DNA of 64,000 bases, taken from the NCBI GenBank assembly GCA_041662605.1, contig JBAZSD010000022.1:1-64000 (forward strand), read 5' to 3'. The first letter of the stretch is position 1, and each line of letters begins with the position of its first letter. The DNA comes from Desulfomonilaceae bacterium (GTDB lineage Bacteria > Desulfobacterota > Desulfomonilia > Desulfomonilales > Desulfomonilaceae). Both the position numbers and the translations under genes were made by a program. The notes under the pieces are model-generated. The model searched no databases and was not told where the DNA came from. It worked only from the letters and a program-made list of their open reading frames with translations. This document shows, piece after piece, positions 52,547 through 62,221 of the stretch.

Positions 52547-55504
52547 ATGCCCATCAAAAAGATCAGTGACAAAAAGTCTAAAGCGTCCCTGGATTCAAAG
52601 GGGAAAGACCAGCGGGACGCCAGCTTCCCAATAATAGGGATTGGGGCTTCGGCAGGCGGGCTCGAAGCGTTTGAGCAATTCTTTCGTTTCATGCCGCCAG
52701 ATAGTGGAATGGCTTTTGTGTTGGTATCCCACCTTGATCCTAATCATGCCAGCATGCTTACCGAAATCCTTCAGCGCATCACCTCGATGCCGGTTGAGGA
52801 GGCTCAGGACCAGACGCCGACGCTTCCTAACCATGTCTATGTCATCCCGCCAAACCGTGACATGACAATATTTCATGGTGTTCTCAATGTCAGCGCCCTC
52901 GAAGGGGCTCGCGGCCAACGGATGCTAATAGATTCTTTCTTTCGCTCACTCGCCGAGGACCAGGGAGAAAGGGCGATTTGCGTGGTTCTCTCAGGCAGTG
53001 GCACTGACGGCACCCTCGGGCTACGGACCATTCATGGGGCAGGCGGTGTCTCTTTCGTGCAGGACCCGACCACCGCAAAATATGACGGAATGCCGGCCAG
53101 CGCAGTACATAGTGGTCTGGCCACATACGTTTTACCTGTTGAAAAGGTGCCGGAGCAGTTGACGACCTATGTGAAGACACTTTTCAAAAAAGGGATTAAA
53201 CCAGAACCTTATGCGCCTCCTGTTACAAACGCTCTCAACAAGATTGTGGCGGTACTGAGAACCAGGACAGGCCATGACTTCTCATTATACAAACAGAACA
53301 CCATCAGACGCCGAATAGAACGACGGATGACCGTGCATGGCATCGATGACACAAGCGTCTATGCTCGTTACCTTCAGGAGCATGCGGAAGAAGTTAGCCT
53401 CCTCTTCAAGGAACTTCTCATAAACGTGACGAGTTTTTTCAGGGAGCCTGAGGCGTTTGCAACCCTAAAGGCGGACATTCTCCCCAAACTCTTCGACCAC
53501 AAATCGGAGAATTTTGTGTTCAGGATCTGGGTAGCAGGATGCGCAACAGGAGAAGAGGCATATTCTATCGCAATGACCTTCAGGGAATACATGGATGAAT
53601 CAAAGCAGGAATTCAAAGTCCAGATATATAGCACAGATATTGATGATGACGCCATCGCTGTGGCGCGGGCCGGCTCCTATCCCCCCAATATATCGATAGA
53701 TGTTTCCCCTGAAAGATTAAAAAGGTTTTTCGTAAAGGAAGAGGCTGGCTACCGTGTGAAAAAGGAAATCCGCGGAATGATCGTCTTTGCTATCCAGAAT
53801 GTGATCAAAGACCCTCCTTTTACCAAACTAGATCTCGTTAGTTGCAGGAACCTGCTCATATACCTTGAGCCCGAACTTCAAAACCGGCTTATCCCCACAT
53901 TTCATTATGCCCTAAAGCCAGGAGGATTCCTGTTCCTAAGCCCTTCGGAAAGCATCGGAAACCATCCTGATATCTTTGCGCCGGTCAACAAGAAATGGAA
54001 GTTCTATGTGGCGAGAGAATCGATCAACTCCGGCGTCAGAGTTATGAGAGAAGGGCTGTCCTGGACTCACGACCAACCCCGCTCCGGGTTGAATGAGACA
54101 CTGAAAAAAGCCAAGGATATTGACTTCGCTGAACTCTCCCGAAAGGCTCTGCTCCAGTATTACGCCCCACCCTCTGTGATAACCGACGAGAAGGGTAACA
54201 TTCTGTTTGTCAATGGCGATACCGGTAAATACCTACGGCCTGCGCCAGGTCAGGCGAGCCTTAATGTTGTAGAAATGGCCCGAGAAGGGCTTCAGTTGCA
54301 ACTGAGGACAGCTATCCTGACTGCGGCTACACAAAAAAAACAGCTAACCTGCGCCGCTGTTCCGGTAAAGACCAATGGCGGCGTCCAGGGTGTGAACGTC
54401 ACTGTAAGACCATTAGCTGACCAAGGGTCGCCTATGGGATACTTGATCGTGTCATTCGAGGAGGTAGAACCTCAGACAAAGGGGAAACGATCCAGGGCTA
54501 GGCCGTCGGCAAAATCTGGAGAGTCTAAACGGGCGGAGGAACTCGAACAGGAACTTCTCTATACGAAAGAGAACCTTCAAGCGTCCATAGAGGAGCTTCA
54601 AACCGCAAACGAGGAACTCAAGTCAGCCAACGAAGAGCTTCAGTCCACCAATGAAGAATTGCAATCCACCAACGAAGAACTCGAAACCTCAAAGGAAGAA
54701 CTTCAATCGGTCAATGAAGAGTTGATAACTGTCAATTCCGAATTGCAGGCCAAAATAGAACAACTGGCCGGGATGCAGAATGACATGAAGAACCTTCTCG
54801 ACAATACGAATATCGGTACTATCTTTCTCGATGACAGCCTTGCCATAAAACGTTTCACCCGGGAAGCCACGGCACTGTACCGCCTGGTCCCGACAGACTC
54901 TCGTCGCCAGTTATCCGACATCAAGTCAAATGTCGACGGAGAAGACCTGGTTGCCGATGCTCAAACGGTTCTGGATTCACTAGCGCCCATAGTAAAGGAA
55001 GTCAGGACTATCGATCACACGTGGTATCTCGCAAGGATATTGCCTTATAGGACACTCGATAATGTAATCGAAGGGGTGGTGCTTACGTTCACGGATATTA
55101 CCGGTATAAAACAGGCGCAGGAAGCGGCTCAGTCGGCTCGCGAATATTCGGAATGTATAGTTGACACAATAACTCAACCTCTAGTCATAATGGATGACAG
55201 GCTGGAGGTTGTCTCGGCCAACCGGTCCTTTTACAGCGCTTTCCATGTTATTTCACAAGACACTGTTGGCCGGCATTTCTATGAAATCGGCGAACGTCAG
55301 TGGGACATTCCGTCGTTACGGGAATTGCTGGACAATATTTTGACGCATAACACAACCTTTGAAAAGGTTGAGGTCAATCACGACTTTCCGATCATCGGCC
55401 ACAGAAAAATGCTGCTTAACGGACGACGAATATCGCAATCGTCGGGTAAGGGCCTTTTAGTACTGCTGGCGATTGAAGATGTTACCGGCACGCCAGCGAC
55501 TTGA
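52547..55504 (+). CDS. CheB-CheR-PAS chemotaxis-like fusion protein
   Basis: A 985-residue soluble protein. Residues about 28-215 are a CheB methylesterase domain (catalytic Ser35 in GIGASAGGLEAF; SGSGTDGTLG). About 225-490 is a CheR methyltransferase (NVTSFFREPEAF; WVAGCATGEEAYS; LVSCRNLLIYL). A PAS-like segment follows (about 525-640), then a striking coiled coil of repeated NEELQST units (about 670-745), and two more PAS domains. Such proteins usually continue into a histidine kinase; here the protein ends after the last PAS domain. ATG 52547 has GGGAG 6 nt upstream, better than the ATG at 52454. No chemoreceptor gene is nearby, so the methylation target is unknown. Confidence 0.92.
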   Translation: MPIKKISDKKSKASLDSKGKDQRDASFPIIGIGASAGGLEAFEQFFRFMPPDSGMAFVLVSHLDPNHASMLTEILQRITSMPVEEAQDQTPTLPNHVYVIPPNRDMTIFHGVLNVSALEGARGQRMLIDSFFRSLAEDQGERAICVVLSGSGTDGTLGLRTIHGAGGVSFVQDPTTAKYDGMPASAVHSGLATYVLPVEKVPEQLTTYVKTLFKKGIKPEPYAPPVTNALNKIVAVLRTRTGHDFSLYKQNTIRRRIERRMTVHGIDDTSVYARYLQEHAEEVSLLFKELLINVTSFFREPEAFATLKADILPKLFDHKSENFVFRIWVAGCATGEEAYSIAMTFREYMDESKQEFKVQIYSTDIDDDAIAVARAGSYPPNISIDVSPERLKRFFVKEEAGYRVKKEIRGMIVFAIQNVIKDPPFTKLDLVSCRNLLIYLEPELQNRLIPTFHYALKPGGFLFLSPSESIGNHPDIFAPVNKKWKFYVARESINSGVRVMREGLSWTHDQPRSGLNETLKKAKDIDFAELSRKALLQYYAPPSVITDEKGNILFVNGDTGKYLRPAPGQASLNVVEMAREGLQLQLRTAILTAATQKKQLTCAAVPVKTNGGVQGVNVTVRPLADQGSPMGYLIVSFEEVEPQTKGKRSRARPSAKSGESKRAEELEQELLYTKENLQASIEELQTANEELKSANEELQSTNEELQSTNEELETSKEELQSVNEELITVNSELQAKIEQLAGMQNDMKNLLDNTNIGTIFLDDSLAIKRFTREATALYRLVPTDSRRQLSDIKSNVDGEDLVADAQTVLDSLAPIVKEVRTIDHTWYLARILPYRTLDNVIEGVVLTFTDITGIKQAQEAAQSAREYSECIVDTITQPLVIMDDRLEVVSANRSFYSAFHVISQDTVGRHFYEIGERQWDIPSLRELLDNILTHNTTFEKVEVNHDFPIIGHRKMLLNGRRISQSSGKGLLVLLAIEDVTGTPAT

Positions 55505-55592
55505 GTGGACTGCGTCGGGCTGATATATGTTCTTTGGAGCCAAACTAAGGACAAACTTTAAATTTTCCTATTGACGGCCCAGATAGACACAT

Positions 55593-55616
55593 ATCCTTAT
55601 CATAAATGATAAGGAT
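55593..55616. promoter_or_regulatory. Perfect 11-bp palindrome, probable operator
   Basis: ATCCTTATCAT and ATGATAAGGAT are perfect inverted repeats separated by two bases. The right arm contains the AAGGA ribosome site of the following short HTH frame, and TTGACG stands 17 nt upstream of the left arm. The position suits an autoregulated antitoxin operator. Confidence 0.6.
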
Positions 55617-55625
55617 GTAGTCCTG

Positions 55626-55769
55626 ATGATGTCGGACGTATGGTCAAATCTTAAAGACCGCCTGTTTTTTTCAGTTGAAGACGTCGCTGAATTGAAGGGG
55701 ATTGCCGTTACTTCAGCCCATCATCAACCAGGCAGGTCCTTTTACGCACGGTATCGCTGCGGGACTTGA
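55626..55769 (+). pseudogene. HTH fragment resembling an AbiEi-type antitoxin N-terminus
   Basis: A 47-codon frame (MMSDVWSNLKDRLFFSVEDV start) resembles the N-terminal winged-helix of AbiEi-like antitoxins: helix, then FSVEDVAELKGIAVTSAH. After the recognition helix the sequence no longer fits and stops at 55767. The rest of a normal antitoxin (about 150-200 residues) is absent. It has a palindrome over its ribosome site, as expected for a self-repressing gene. The match is short, so the family is tentative. From 55770 to 55921 I recognise nothing. Confidence 0.45.
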
Positions 55770-55921
55770 TGTCATCGAAAATTGCCGGCTGAAATTCGAA
55801 CCTATTATCGACAGCGAAATTTTGTCATTCTAAAAGCCGCTATTCAGAACTAGGGCGACATTCTGGTCGACAATTACGGCAGCGCCCTGTTAGAAGACCG
55901 AAACATTCCGATTATGAGCGC

Positions 55922-56125
55922 TCAAGGACTATCAGGATGGATGAACTTAAAATCTTCTGATATCTTCGATGCGGCTTCGCCAACAACTTCTATCTCCCGC
56001 ATGAGCGCCATAGTAATCATCCTGTCTTTATTCAAGTCGCCTCGGTTCTTACCCTGAGCAAAACTCATGGCCTCATCCGCCGCTTCAATCATGTGTTTCA
56101 TTCTGACGAGGTCATGAGACTTCAT
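55922..56125 (-). pseudogene. HepT-like (DUF86) toxin, C-terminally truncated
   Basis: About 66 residues from MKSHDLVRMKHMIEAA match the N-terminal helices of HepT/DUF86 HEPN proteins, including the conserved REIEVVGEAASKIS. The frame stops after FIHPDSP, just before the family's IPW..RN..H region, so the RX4-6H ribonuclease motif is missing. It follows a broken MntA-type nucleotidyltransferase in the same frame. HepT is normally the toxin, silenced by MntA through AMP addition; this copy should be inactive. Confidence 0.65.
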
Positions 56126-56344
56126 ATTGAGACACGGCTCTATCAATGATCTCGGCCCTGAAATATCGGCTAAGGTCCTCGGTGCCCGAGGATCTATTTT
56201 TCTTCCACCAAACATTTGGGAAAGCTACTGTTCCATTCCAACGATTTCGAGTAGGCCGGGAATGTGATCCGGTTTGAATTGAACAAGAAAATCAATGTCG
56301 CTGTGATGCAACCTCGCCGTTTCCATTGGAGTATAACTACCAGA
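56126..56344 (-). pseudogene. MntA-like nucleotidyltransferase fragment
   Basis: The frame reads SGSYTPMETARLHHSDIDFL, matching the GSxxxGxxxxxSDID catalytic signature of MntA-type antitoxin nucleotidyltransferases, then FKPDHIPGLLEIVGMEQ and an in-frame TAG at 56225-56227. After the stop the same frame continues with the typical C-terminal piece GGRKIDPRAPRTL. The N-terminus and start are not found. It directly precedes the truncated HepT, so this is the fossil of a complete MntA/HepT pair. Confidence 0.6.
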
Positions 56345-56394
56345 CTGTGTTCGGGTAAAGCTTGAAGGAGAGATTACAATTATTAATGTTTTAG

Positions 56395-56423
56395 TTGATA
56401 ATATGTAATTAATATGTTAATAT
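56395..56423 (+). promoter_or_regulatory. Candidate promoter of the barrel-protein gene
   Basis: TTGATA (56395-56400) and TAATAT (56418-56423) are 17 nt apart in a very AT-rich stretch about 130 bp before the ATG at 56557. An alternative -10 element, TATACT, lies at 56430-56435. Confidence 0.45.
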
Positions 56424-56556
56424 TACTGATATACTATGCATAAATACTTCTAGTCTCATAATGTCTTATGACTCATTAGTGGAGAGGTATGAACTTAGTC
56501 ATCACCATGTGGTGAAGCTGATATCGTTTCCTGTCGTCCTTCGCTGGAGGCTCGTC

Positions 56557-58263
56557 ATGAAGAGACTTTTCAGGGTTTTTATTCTAGCGTCTTTCGTTGT
56601 GAGTTTCACTCCTCTATTGGCTGTATCACAGGGCATTCAGCAGACACCATACAGCTCAGCCGACGTTGTAAGGAGGAATGGGCCGTCAGTGACCCCTGAT
56701 TTGACCCCATCTAATCCATTGGGATTGCCTGGAAGCTCCTTATTGGGACCGAGAGGCAGCGACAGCATTTCAATATCCAGCGGCATGTTTCAGGGTATCT
56801 TACCAAAAATTTCTAATCTTCAACTTGGATACAATTATACATTTGGGCCACAGTTGCGGGTTGGGACAGCTTCTGTTGACTATTTGCTTCCTTTCAGGAT
56901 TGGAGCTGACTCCACAGTTTACGGGGAGGCGCATGGAGAACTCCAAAGTTTCTCGATCGCCCAACCCGGGTCCCCAAACAACAGTGTTGATCTTTGTCTT
57001 GGTGGTGGATATCGGAGGATGTTAGGCAATCACACCATGGTCGGGTTGCATTCCTTTTTCGACACCACGAAGCTGACTGGTGTCTGGTATTCATCCGGAA
57101 GCGCAGGTGCGGAGATGGCGGCTATGGTTTCAGGGCATGACGCCATTGATCTGAATTTCAATTGGTATGGACAGGCGCTTGACGCGTCATCACTCAACAA
57201 CCTCGGTTACGTGCCCCCGACGACGGGCGAAGACGGCTTCGGTAATTCAAACTTCGATTTTCAGGTTGGTTACTCCCATGAATTATACGGCGGCGGACCT
57301 GATCTGCGATTGAGCGTCACTGGTTATAAGTTTGATATGGATTCCGACGTATACGGCTATTACGCAGGCGCTGAACTCAAGTCCCGGGATGGTATGTTCG
57401 TGGCTAAATATGATGTCGGCTATGACAACACTAATCAGGTCTACCAGTCAGTAGCCGCTTTCATGAATATGGGCTTGCAGTTGGAGAACCTCGTGGCTGG
57501 CAAGAGTCCGTTAGTAATGCCCAAGCCGGTGTTCCAAAGCCCTCGGGAAATGACACGGCTCACCGAAGCGAAGGTGAACAGGAACTGGCGACGAACCACT
57601 CAGACGGCGCAGATAGCCCTTCTTTCTTCAGACCCTCCACCATGCACAAACCCTGCGACGTTATGTCCTACCCAGACTATCACTATCATAAACCAACGGA
57701 ATACCAACGTTACGCTTTATATGGGGTTCCTCGTTGGTGACACGGGTGGTTACAACTTGGCCACTGATTTTCCTGGTTGGACAACTACTTCCAATCCTTT
57801 AATACTAACCACCACTGTTGCTGCAAATAATCCAGCGCCCTACCTGGTGGTAACCTTTGAGAGTAAAGTCAGAAAGAAAGTAAGCTTCGCAATTTCCGCC
57901 GATGCAGTCCCGTGGACCGGCTGCGCTGTTACACAAGCTGAGTGGACCCTCGCTGACAACTGGTGTCAATGGGGAGGTCTACAGGACACTTATGACATTA
58001 GTCTGGTCAACGGCTTCAATTTGCCCATGAAGGTTACCCCCGTCTCCGGGCAAGAGATCACCGTCAGCGGAGGAACAGGCAATTCAAACAATCCCGGCGT
58101 TTTCGGCTGGGGATGGACCGGCTGCAATTGCGCACCCCCTCCATTGGCTTGCACACCAATGGCCGGGGAAAACCACACGCCCGCGTGTCCCGCCACACCC
58201 GTTCCTACGTGTCAACTATCCCAAGCCAGCGTGGCCAATTATACTATGACCATTTCGCCATGA
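56557..58263 (+). CDS. Exported protein: inverse-autotransporter-like barrel plus thaumatin-like domain
   Basis: A 568-residue protein with a signal peptide (KRLFRVFILASFVVSF, cut near AVSQG). Residues about 85-315 resemble the inverse-autotransporter (intimin/invasin) beta-barrel: alternating strands such as LQLGYNYTFGPQLRVG, LGGGYRRMLGNHTMVGLHSF and AKYDVGYDNT. The C-terminal part (about 363-568) has features of a thaumatin-like protein: paired cysteines, AEWTL, and the signature YDISLVNGFNLPM (479-491). If the barrel assembles, the thaumatin-like part would face outward. GGAGG 6 nt before ATG 56557 fixes the start. Final cysteines of a full thaumatin fold seem absent, so the C-terminus may be shortened or divergent. 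Confidence 0.68.
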   Translation: MKRLFRVFILASFVVSFTPLLAVSQGIQQTPYSSADVVRRNGPSVTPDLTPSNPLGLPGSSLLGPRGSDSISISSGMFQGILPKISNLQLGYNYTFGPQLRVGTASVDYLLPFRIGADSTVYGEAHGELQSFSIAQPGSPNNSVDLCLGGGYRRMLGNHTMVGLHSFFDTTKLTGVWYSSGSAGAEMAAMVSGHDAIDLNFNWYGQALDASSLNNLGYVPPTTGEDGFGNSNFDFQVGYSHELYGGGPDLRLSVTGYKFDMDSDVYGYYAGAELKSRDGMFVAKYDVGYDNTNQVYQSVAAFMNMGLQLENLVAGKSPLVMPKPVFQSPREMTRLTEAKVNRNWRRTTQTAQIALLSSDPPPCTNPATLCPTQTITIINQRNTNVTLYMGFLVGDTGGYNLATDFPGWTTTSNPLILTTTVAANNPAPYLVVTFESKVRKKVSFAISADAVPWTGCAVTQAEWTLADNWCQWGGLQDTYDISLVNGFNLPMKVTPVSGQEITVSGGTGNSNNPGVFGWGWTGCNCAPPPLACTPMAGENHTPACPATPVPTCQLSQASVANYTMTISP

Positions 58264-58755
58264 TAGCGAACGGAAATTCGATGATACCCGTAACTCTTCT
58301 GGCGTCTCCATAACAGCTTTACAGCGTCTATCTTTTCGAGAATTTGGATCCAACTTACGCATCTGCGCTCGCCGAGTGGTACGACGTGGGTGAAACAAAC
58401 AATCCTTGAGAAACAGCGCAGGTCACAGAAAAGGTTTTAACCTCGTTCCTCCAATAATACCCTGTCTAGTCGCAGGCTACGCCGAACCAATATGCGATGG
58501 ATCACATATTTACTCGGAATTTGGGCGCCGCTTCAGGCTACGGCGTATTGATGATGGATCATGAAAAACACAGCTCGTTGTAATGTTAGCGTCAATAATG
58601 ATATTCTGCATCGATGCGGCAATTGTGTCTCCTGTGACATAGCGGTTTTTTTCAAAAGCCCCTTACAGGAGTCTGCCGTTAAGTTCATTTAACATACTGT
58701 TACCTTTCCTCGGGAAAACACTTTTGCGGCCGGACCCATATTGCGGAGAGAATGA
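58264..58755. other. Intergenic region, 0.5 kb
   Basis: No gene is recognisable. Two similar short words, CAGGCTACGCCG and CAGGCTACGGCG, occur about 60 bp apart. A frame after the barrel gene (LYSVYLFENLDPTYASALAE) may be eroded coding sequence but matches no family I know. Confidence 0.4.
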
Positions 58756-59646
58756 ATGGCGTTAGAAACCTCCCAGTTGACTGATAACCTTTTCATCATT
58801 GTGGAAAAACACAGGGGACGATTCCCTATGTCCCATTCGTTCCTGGTCCGGGACGAGATTTCTGCCTTGATCGACACGGGTTGTGGTATCGAACTCCTCG
58901 CTGAGATAAAAGAAGCGTATAAAATCGATATAATAATTAACTCTCATGGCCACCCGGACCACTCAGCCGGTAATTACCTGTTTCCGGACGCGGCTCTCCA
59001 TGTTCCTCGGATGGGGGCTGAAACTCATGGCAGACTGGAGCCTTTATCGAGAAGGTTTTTCCCAAACGAAACGCAGGCGCAATGGTGGAGACGCTGGATA
59101 AAAAAGACCATGGGTTTTGAGGACCGGGAGCCGACGGATTTCTTTGACGACGGTCAGGTTTTTGATTTTGGCCATGTTAAACTTCAGGCCATTCATACAC
59201 CCGGTCATACCATGGATCATTTCTGTTTCCTGGAATTGAACAGTGAGGTTCTGCTTACCTTTGACATTGATCTTACGCCTTTTGGCCCGTGGTATGGAAA
59301 CCTGGAATCCAGCCTGAAGGATTTCAGGTCGGCGATTCAAAAAGTTCGGGACCTCAAGCCCGGAATCATCGCCTCCGGCCATCGACTTCCCATATTTAAG
59401 GACGTGAGTATGCGGATAGACAAATATGAGGGTGTAATGGACCGGAGGAACCAACTCATCAAAACAATGCTTGACAGAGGCCTGTCAAGGTCAGACATAA
59501 TCAAATCCGCTCCGATTTACGGGCATCATAAATATGCCCGTGATATATTACCACTGTTTGAAGAGCGGATGGTTGATCTGCATCTGGAGGAGATGGAAGA
59601 ACTGGGCATGATACGAATCGAGGGAGAAAAGATCCACGTGATCTGA
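58756..59646 (+). CDS. Metallo-beta-lactamase-fold hydrolase
   Basis: A 296-residue MBL-fold protein with the metal motif NSHGHPDHSAGN (HxHxDH), a second-site IHTPGHTMDHF, the metal-bridging Asp in LLTFDIDLTPFG, and a final His in IASGHRLPIF. A C-terminal helical region of about 80 residues resembles the LACTB2-type winged helix. Members of this group include nucleases, thioesterases and glyoxalase II-like enzymes; which one cannot be said. No signal peptide. The gene starts at ATG 58756 and is convergent with the kinase that ends 16 bp later. Confidence 0.88.
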   Translation: MALETSQLTDNLFIIVEKHRGRFPMSHSFLVRDEISALIDTGCGIELLAEIKEAYKIDIIINSHGHPDHSAGNYLFPDAALHVPRMGAETHGRLEPLSRRFFPNETQAQWWRRWIKKTMGFEDREPTDFFDDGQVFDFGHVKLQAIHTPGHTMDHFCFLELNSEVLLTFDIDLTPFGPWYGNLESSLKDFRSAIQKVRDLKPGIIASGHRLPIFKDVSMRIDKYEGVMDRRNQLIKTMLDRGLSRSDIIKSAPIYGHHKYARDILPLFEERMVDLHLEEMEELGMIRIEGEKIHVI

Positions 59647-59662
59647 GCGGTTAAAGTTAATC

Positions 59663-62179
59663 TCAGACGCCATTACATTGCTTTGCGGTCGCCTGTTTCC
59701 AATCACCATCCAGAACTTTTCGGACAGAGTTTAACAATTGTCCCTTATCATAAGGCTTTTCTACGAATCCACCGGCTCCCAGATCCAGGACTTCATGAAC
59801 CAGGCCAGTCTGAGAAAAGCCGCTGGCTATAAGGACCTTCCCTTTTGGATCCAACCGCAAAAGTTCAGCCAGGCACAGTCTGCCGTCCATTTCAGGCATA
59901 ATAAGGTCCAAAATCACCAGCGCAATTTCTTCGCCGCCATTTGCGTACATTTCCAGGGCTTCTTTCCCATTACTGACAGTAAAAACCGTGTAGCCGGCGT
60001 CTTTAAGAAGTCTTGCGCCTAATTCCCTGACTGCGTCGTCATCGTCAACCAGGAGAATCTTCTCTGTCCCCACGGTCGCTGCCGCTTCAGTTTCTTTAGT
60101 CTCTACACATTTGTTGGTCTCGACTGTGGGGAAGTAAATCTTGAAAGTGGTTCCGTGTCCCAATTCGCTGTAGCACCGTAAATGACCATTATGCTTCTTG
60201 ATGATCCCATAAACCGTCGAAAGGCCCAGGCCGGTGCCTTTCCCAACTTCTTTAGTGCTAAAAAAGGGCTCATAAATGCGCTCAAGCGTTTGTTCGTCCA
60301 TCCCCACGCCACTGTCCGCAACTGTAAGCAGCACGTGGGGTCCCGGTTTGACTCCGAGATGGATCCTGCAATACTCCTCTGTCAATTCTATGTTTGCTGT
60401 TTCAATCGTCAAAGTTCCACCATCCGGCATGGCGTCTCGAGCATTGACAGCAAGATTCATCAGGACCTGGACCATTTGAGACGGGTCCGCCTGGATCGGA
60501 TCAAGATTCTCACTAAGCTGCAGATCAATATTGATAATCTTTGGAATTGTTCGAGACAGAAAACCCCGAACCTGAATTATCTCATGGTTCAAGTCACATG
60601 GACAAAGTTTCGGTTCGGACTTACGGCTAAAAACAAGCAAACCCTGCGCTAGATCCGCTCCTTTCTTGCCCGCCTCATAAATCTTGTATATATCGGGATA
60701 GTCGGGATCCCCTTCATTTTTCATCGCCAGAAGCATTTCGGAATATCCCAACACTACCTGTAGCAGGTTGTTAAAGTCGTGAGCTATGCCGCTTGCAAGC
60801 GTTCCAATCGCCTCCATCTTCTGGGCCTGAAGAAGTTGCCGCTTGATCTCTTCGCCCTCTTGCTCGGCCAGTTTGAGATCGGTTATATCCTGGACTACCG
60901 CAATATGATAGTCTGGTTTGGCGCCTACAGCCCACATGGGCGACACAGTTAGATGGGCCCACACAATTGAGCCGTTTTTGTGGAAGTAACGCTTCCGCAC
61001 CGAAAATTCTCTGATTTTTCCCTGGATCAAAAGGTCCATATTGTCCAGGCTATCATCGAGGTCTTCCGGGGGAGTAAGGGCTTGGAACGTGAGGTTACTC
61101 ATCTCATCTACCGTATAACCTACCATGTCACAGTATCGATGGTTGATTCTTATGAAGCGACCGGTCCGTGAGTCAACCTGCGCAACTCCCACGGCCGCCT
61201 GTTCAAATATGGCTCGAAATCGTTCTTCACTCTCTCTCAGGTCGTTTTCGGCTCGATCCAGCTCGCTACCGATTTTTTGGGCGATGAGAAAGACGAATGT
61301 TGCGGTAATCACCACTGCCATGCTAGTCGACGCAGCCGACAGCAACGCTGGGTCAATGTCAATATATGACCTGGAGTAGCTTAAAAATACGTCGAACCCC
61401 ATAACAAACAAAATACTGAGCGGGACAAAGGTTCGGAGTAAAATCGAGCGGGCAGAGTTTCCTATGAACATTTTGAGCGGTATTTTATCTGTACCGCTCC
61501 CAATAATTATCGCGACCGCCACGAATTCAAAAGCCAGGGCAGTAGACAACGCTACTGGAATAATGGTCCCTCCATAAAGTAAAGGGGCGCCGTAAAGATA
61601 GCCGAGTACAAACATAATGTTGGCTACCGCCAGGATCCAGCCTATTATAGAAGCCGCGCTTCGAGCCAAGTCCCTGTATGAACCCGAAGGCGTTAACAAA
61701 CCTGAGGCCCCTGAGGCAAAAACAAAACACACCGCAGTAATAGGAGACATCCTACCGGCAAGGACATGGCCGAAAGCGCCGAGGTTCGGCAGCAGCGTTC
61801 CCTCGATGTCAAAACTTGCGCCAACACCAAAAAACTGAGCTATTTCAAGTAAACAGAAAGACCCTACAACAAGTAACGCAGTTGTCCCAAAAATCCTGTT
61901 AGATTTTCTTGAAGAACGCTGAACGCTTGAGAGTATTGAACCGCCGAGCAGGATGAAAGACATGGCCGTGGATGGGGCCATTGGGATAAAGTCTGGACCG
62001 AAACTTGTCAAGTTACGCTGCCCGAGTAACCAACCAAGCATCCCCAGAAAGCCTATTCCCACTACGACTGAGCAGGATGCCATCACCAGCCTGAACTCGG
62101 TTTTTGTTCCTTCATTCATGGTATGCCTGCCATCGGCGCCCAGTAGCGGAAGGCGATCAGTGAAAGACGGAAAACTCAT
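59663..62179 (-). CDS. Membrane hybrid histidine kinase I (multi-TM-PAS-HisKA-HATPase-REC)
   Basis: About 838 residues. The N-terminal 300 residues hold roughly eight hydrophobic helices, a MASE-like membrane sensor I cannot name. They lead into PAS about 320-438 (AVGVAQVDSRTGRFIRINHR), HisKA His467 (SGIAHDFNN), HATPase about 560-685 (GKGTGLGLSTVYGII) and a receiver with Asp758 (ILDLIMPEMDG). The C-terminal half is strongly similar to kinases B and E. Start ATG 62179 is used; GTG 62185 and ATG 62119 are alternatives. It follows the next kinase by about 40 bp, so the two are probably cotranscribed. Confidence 0.9.
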   Translation of the reverse strand: MSFPSFTDRLPLLGADGRHTMNEGTKTEFRLVMASCSVVVGIGFLGMLGWLLGQRNLTSFGPDFIPMAPSTAMSFILLGGSILSSVQRSSRKSNRIFGTTALLVVGSFCLLEIAQFFGVGASFDIEGTLLPNLGAFGHVLAGRMSPITAVCFVFASGASGLLTPSGSYRDLARSAASIIGWILAVANIMFVLGYLYGAPLLYGGTIIPVALSTALAFEFVAVAIIIGSGTDKIPLKMFIGNSARSILLRTFVPLSILFVMGFDVFLSYSRSYIDIDPALLSAASTSMAVVITATFVFLIAQKIGSELDRAENDLRESEERFRAIFEQAAVGVAQVDSRTGRFIRINHRYCDMVGYTVDEMSNLTFQALTPPEDLDDSLDNMDLLIQGKIREFSVRKRYFHKNGSIVWAHLTVSPMWAVGAKPDYHIAVVQDITDLKLAEQEGEEIKRQLLQAQKMEAIGTLASGIAHDFNNLLQVVLGYSEMLLAMKNEGDPDYPDIYKIYEAGKKGADLAQGLLVFSRKSEPKLCPCDLNHEIIQVRGFLSRTIPKIINIDLQLSENLDPIQADPSQMVQVLMNLAVNARDAMPDGGTLTIETANIELTEEYCRIHLGVKPGPHVLLTVADSGVGMDEQTLERIYEPFFSTKEVGKGTGLGLSTVYGIIKKHNGHLRCYSELGHGTTFKIYFPTVETNKCVETKETEAAATVGTEKILLVDDDDAVRELGARLLKDAGYTVFTVSNGKEALEMYANGGEEIALVILDLIMPEMDGRLCLAELLRLDPKGKVLIASGFSQTGLVHEVLDLGAGGFVEKPYDKGQLLNSVRKVLDGDWKQATAKQCNGV

Positions 62180-62221
62180 CGACACTTCAAACTATTTTAA
62201 ATCCCTATCTAGAGAATGTGG

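Noticed and set aside
54535..54760. Repetitive NEELQST-type codons as a possible DNA repeat
   Set aside because: The repetition is explained by the heptad coiled coil common to CheB-CheR-PAS proteins and is not a separate element.
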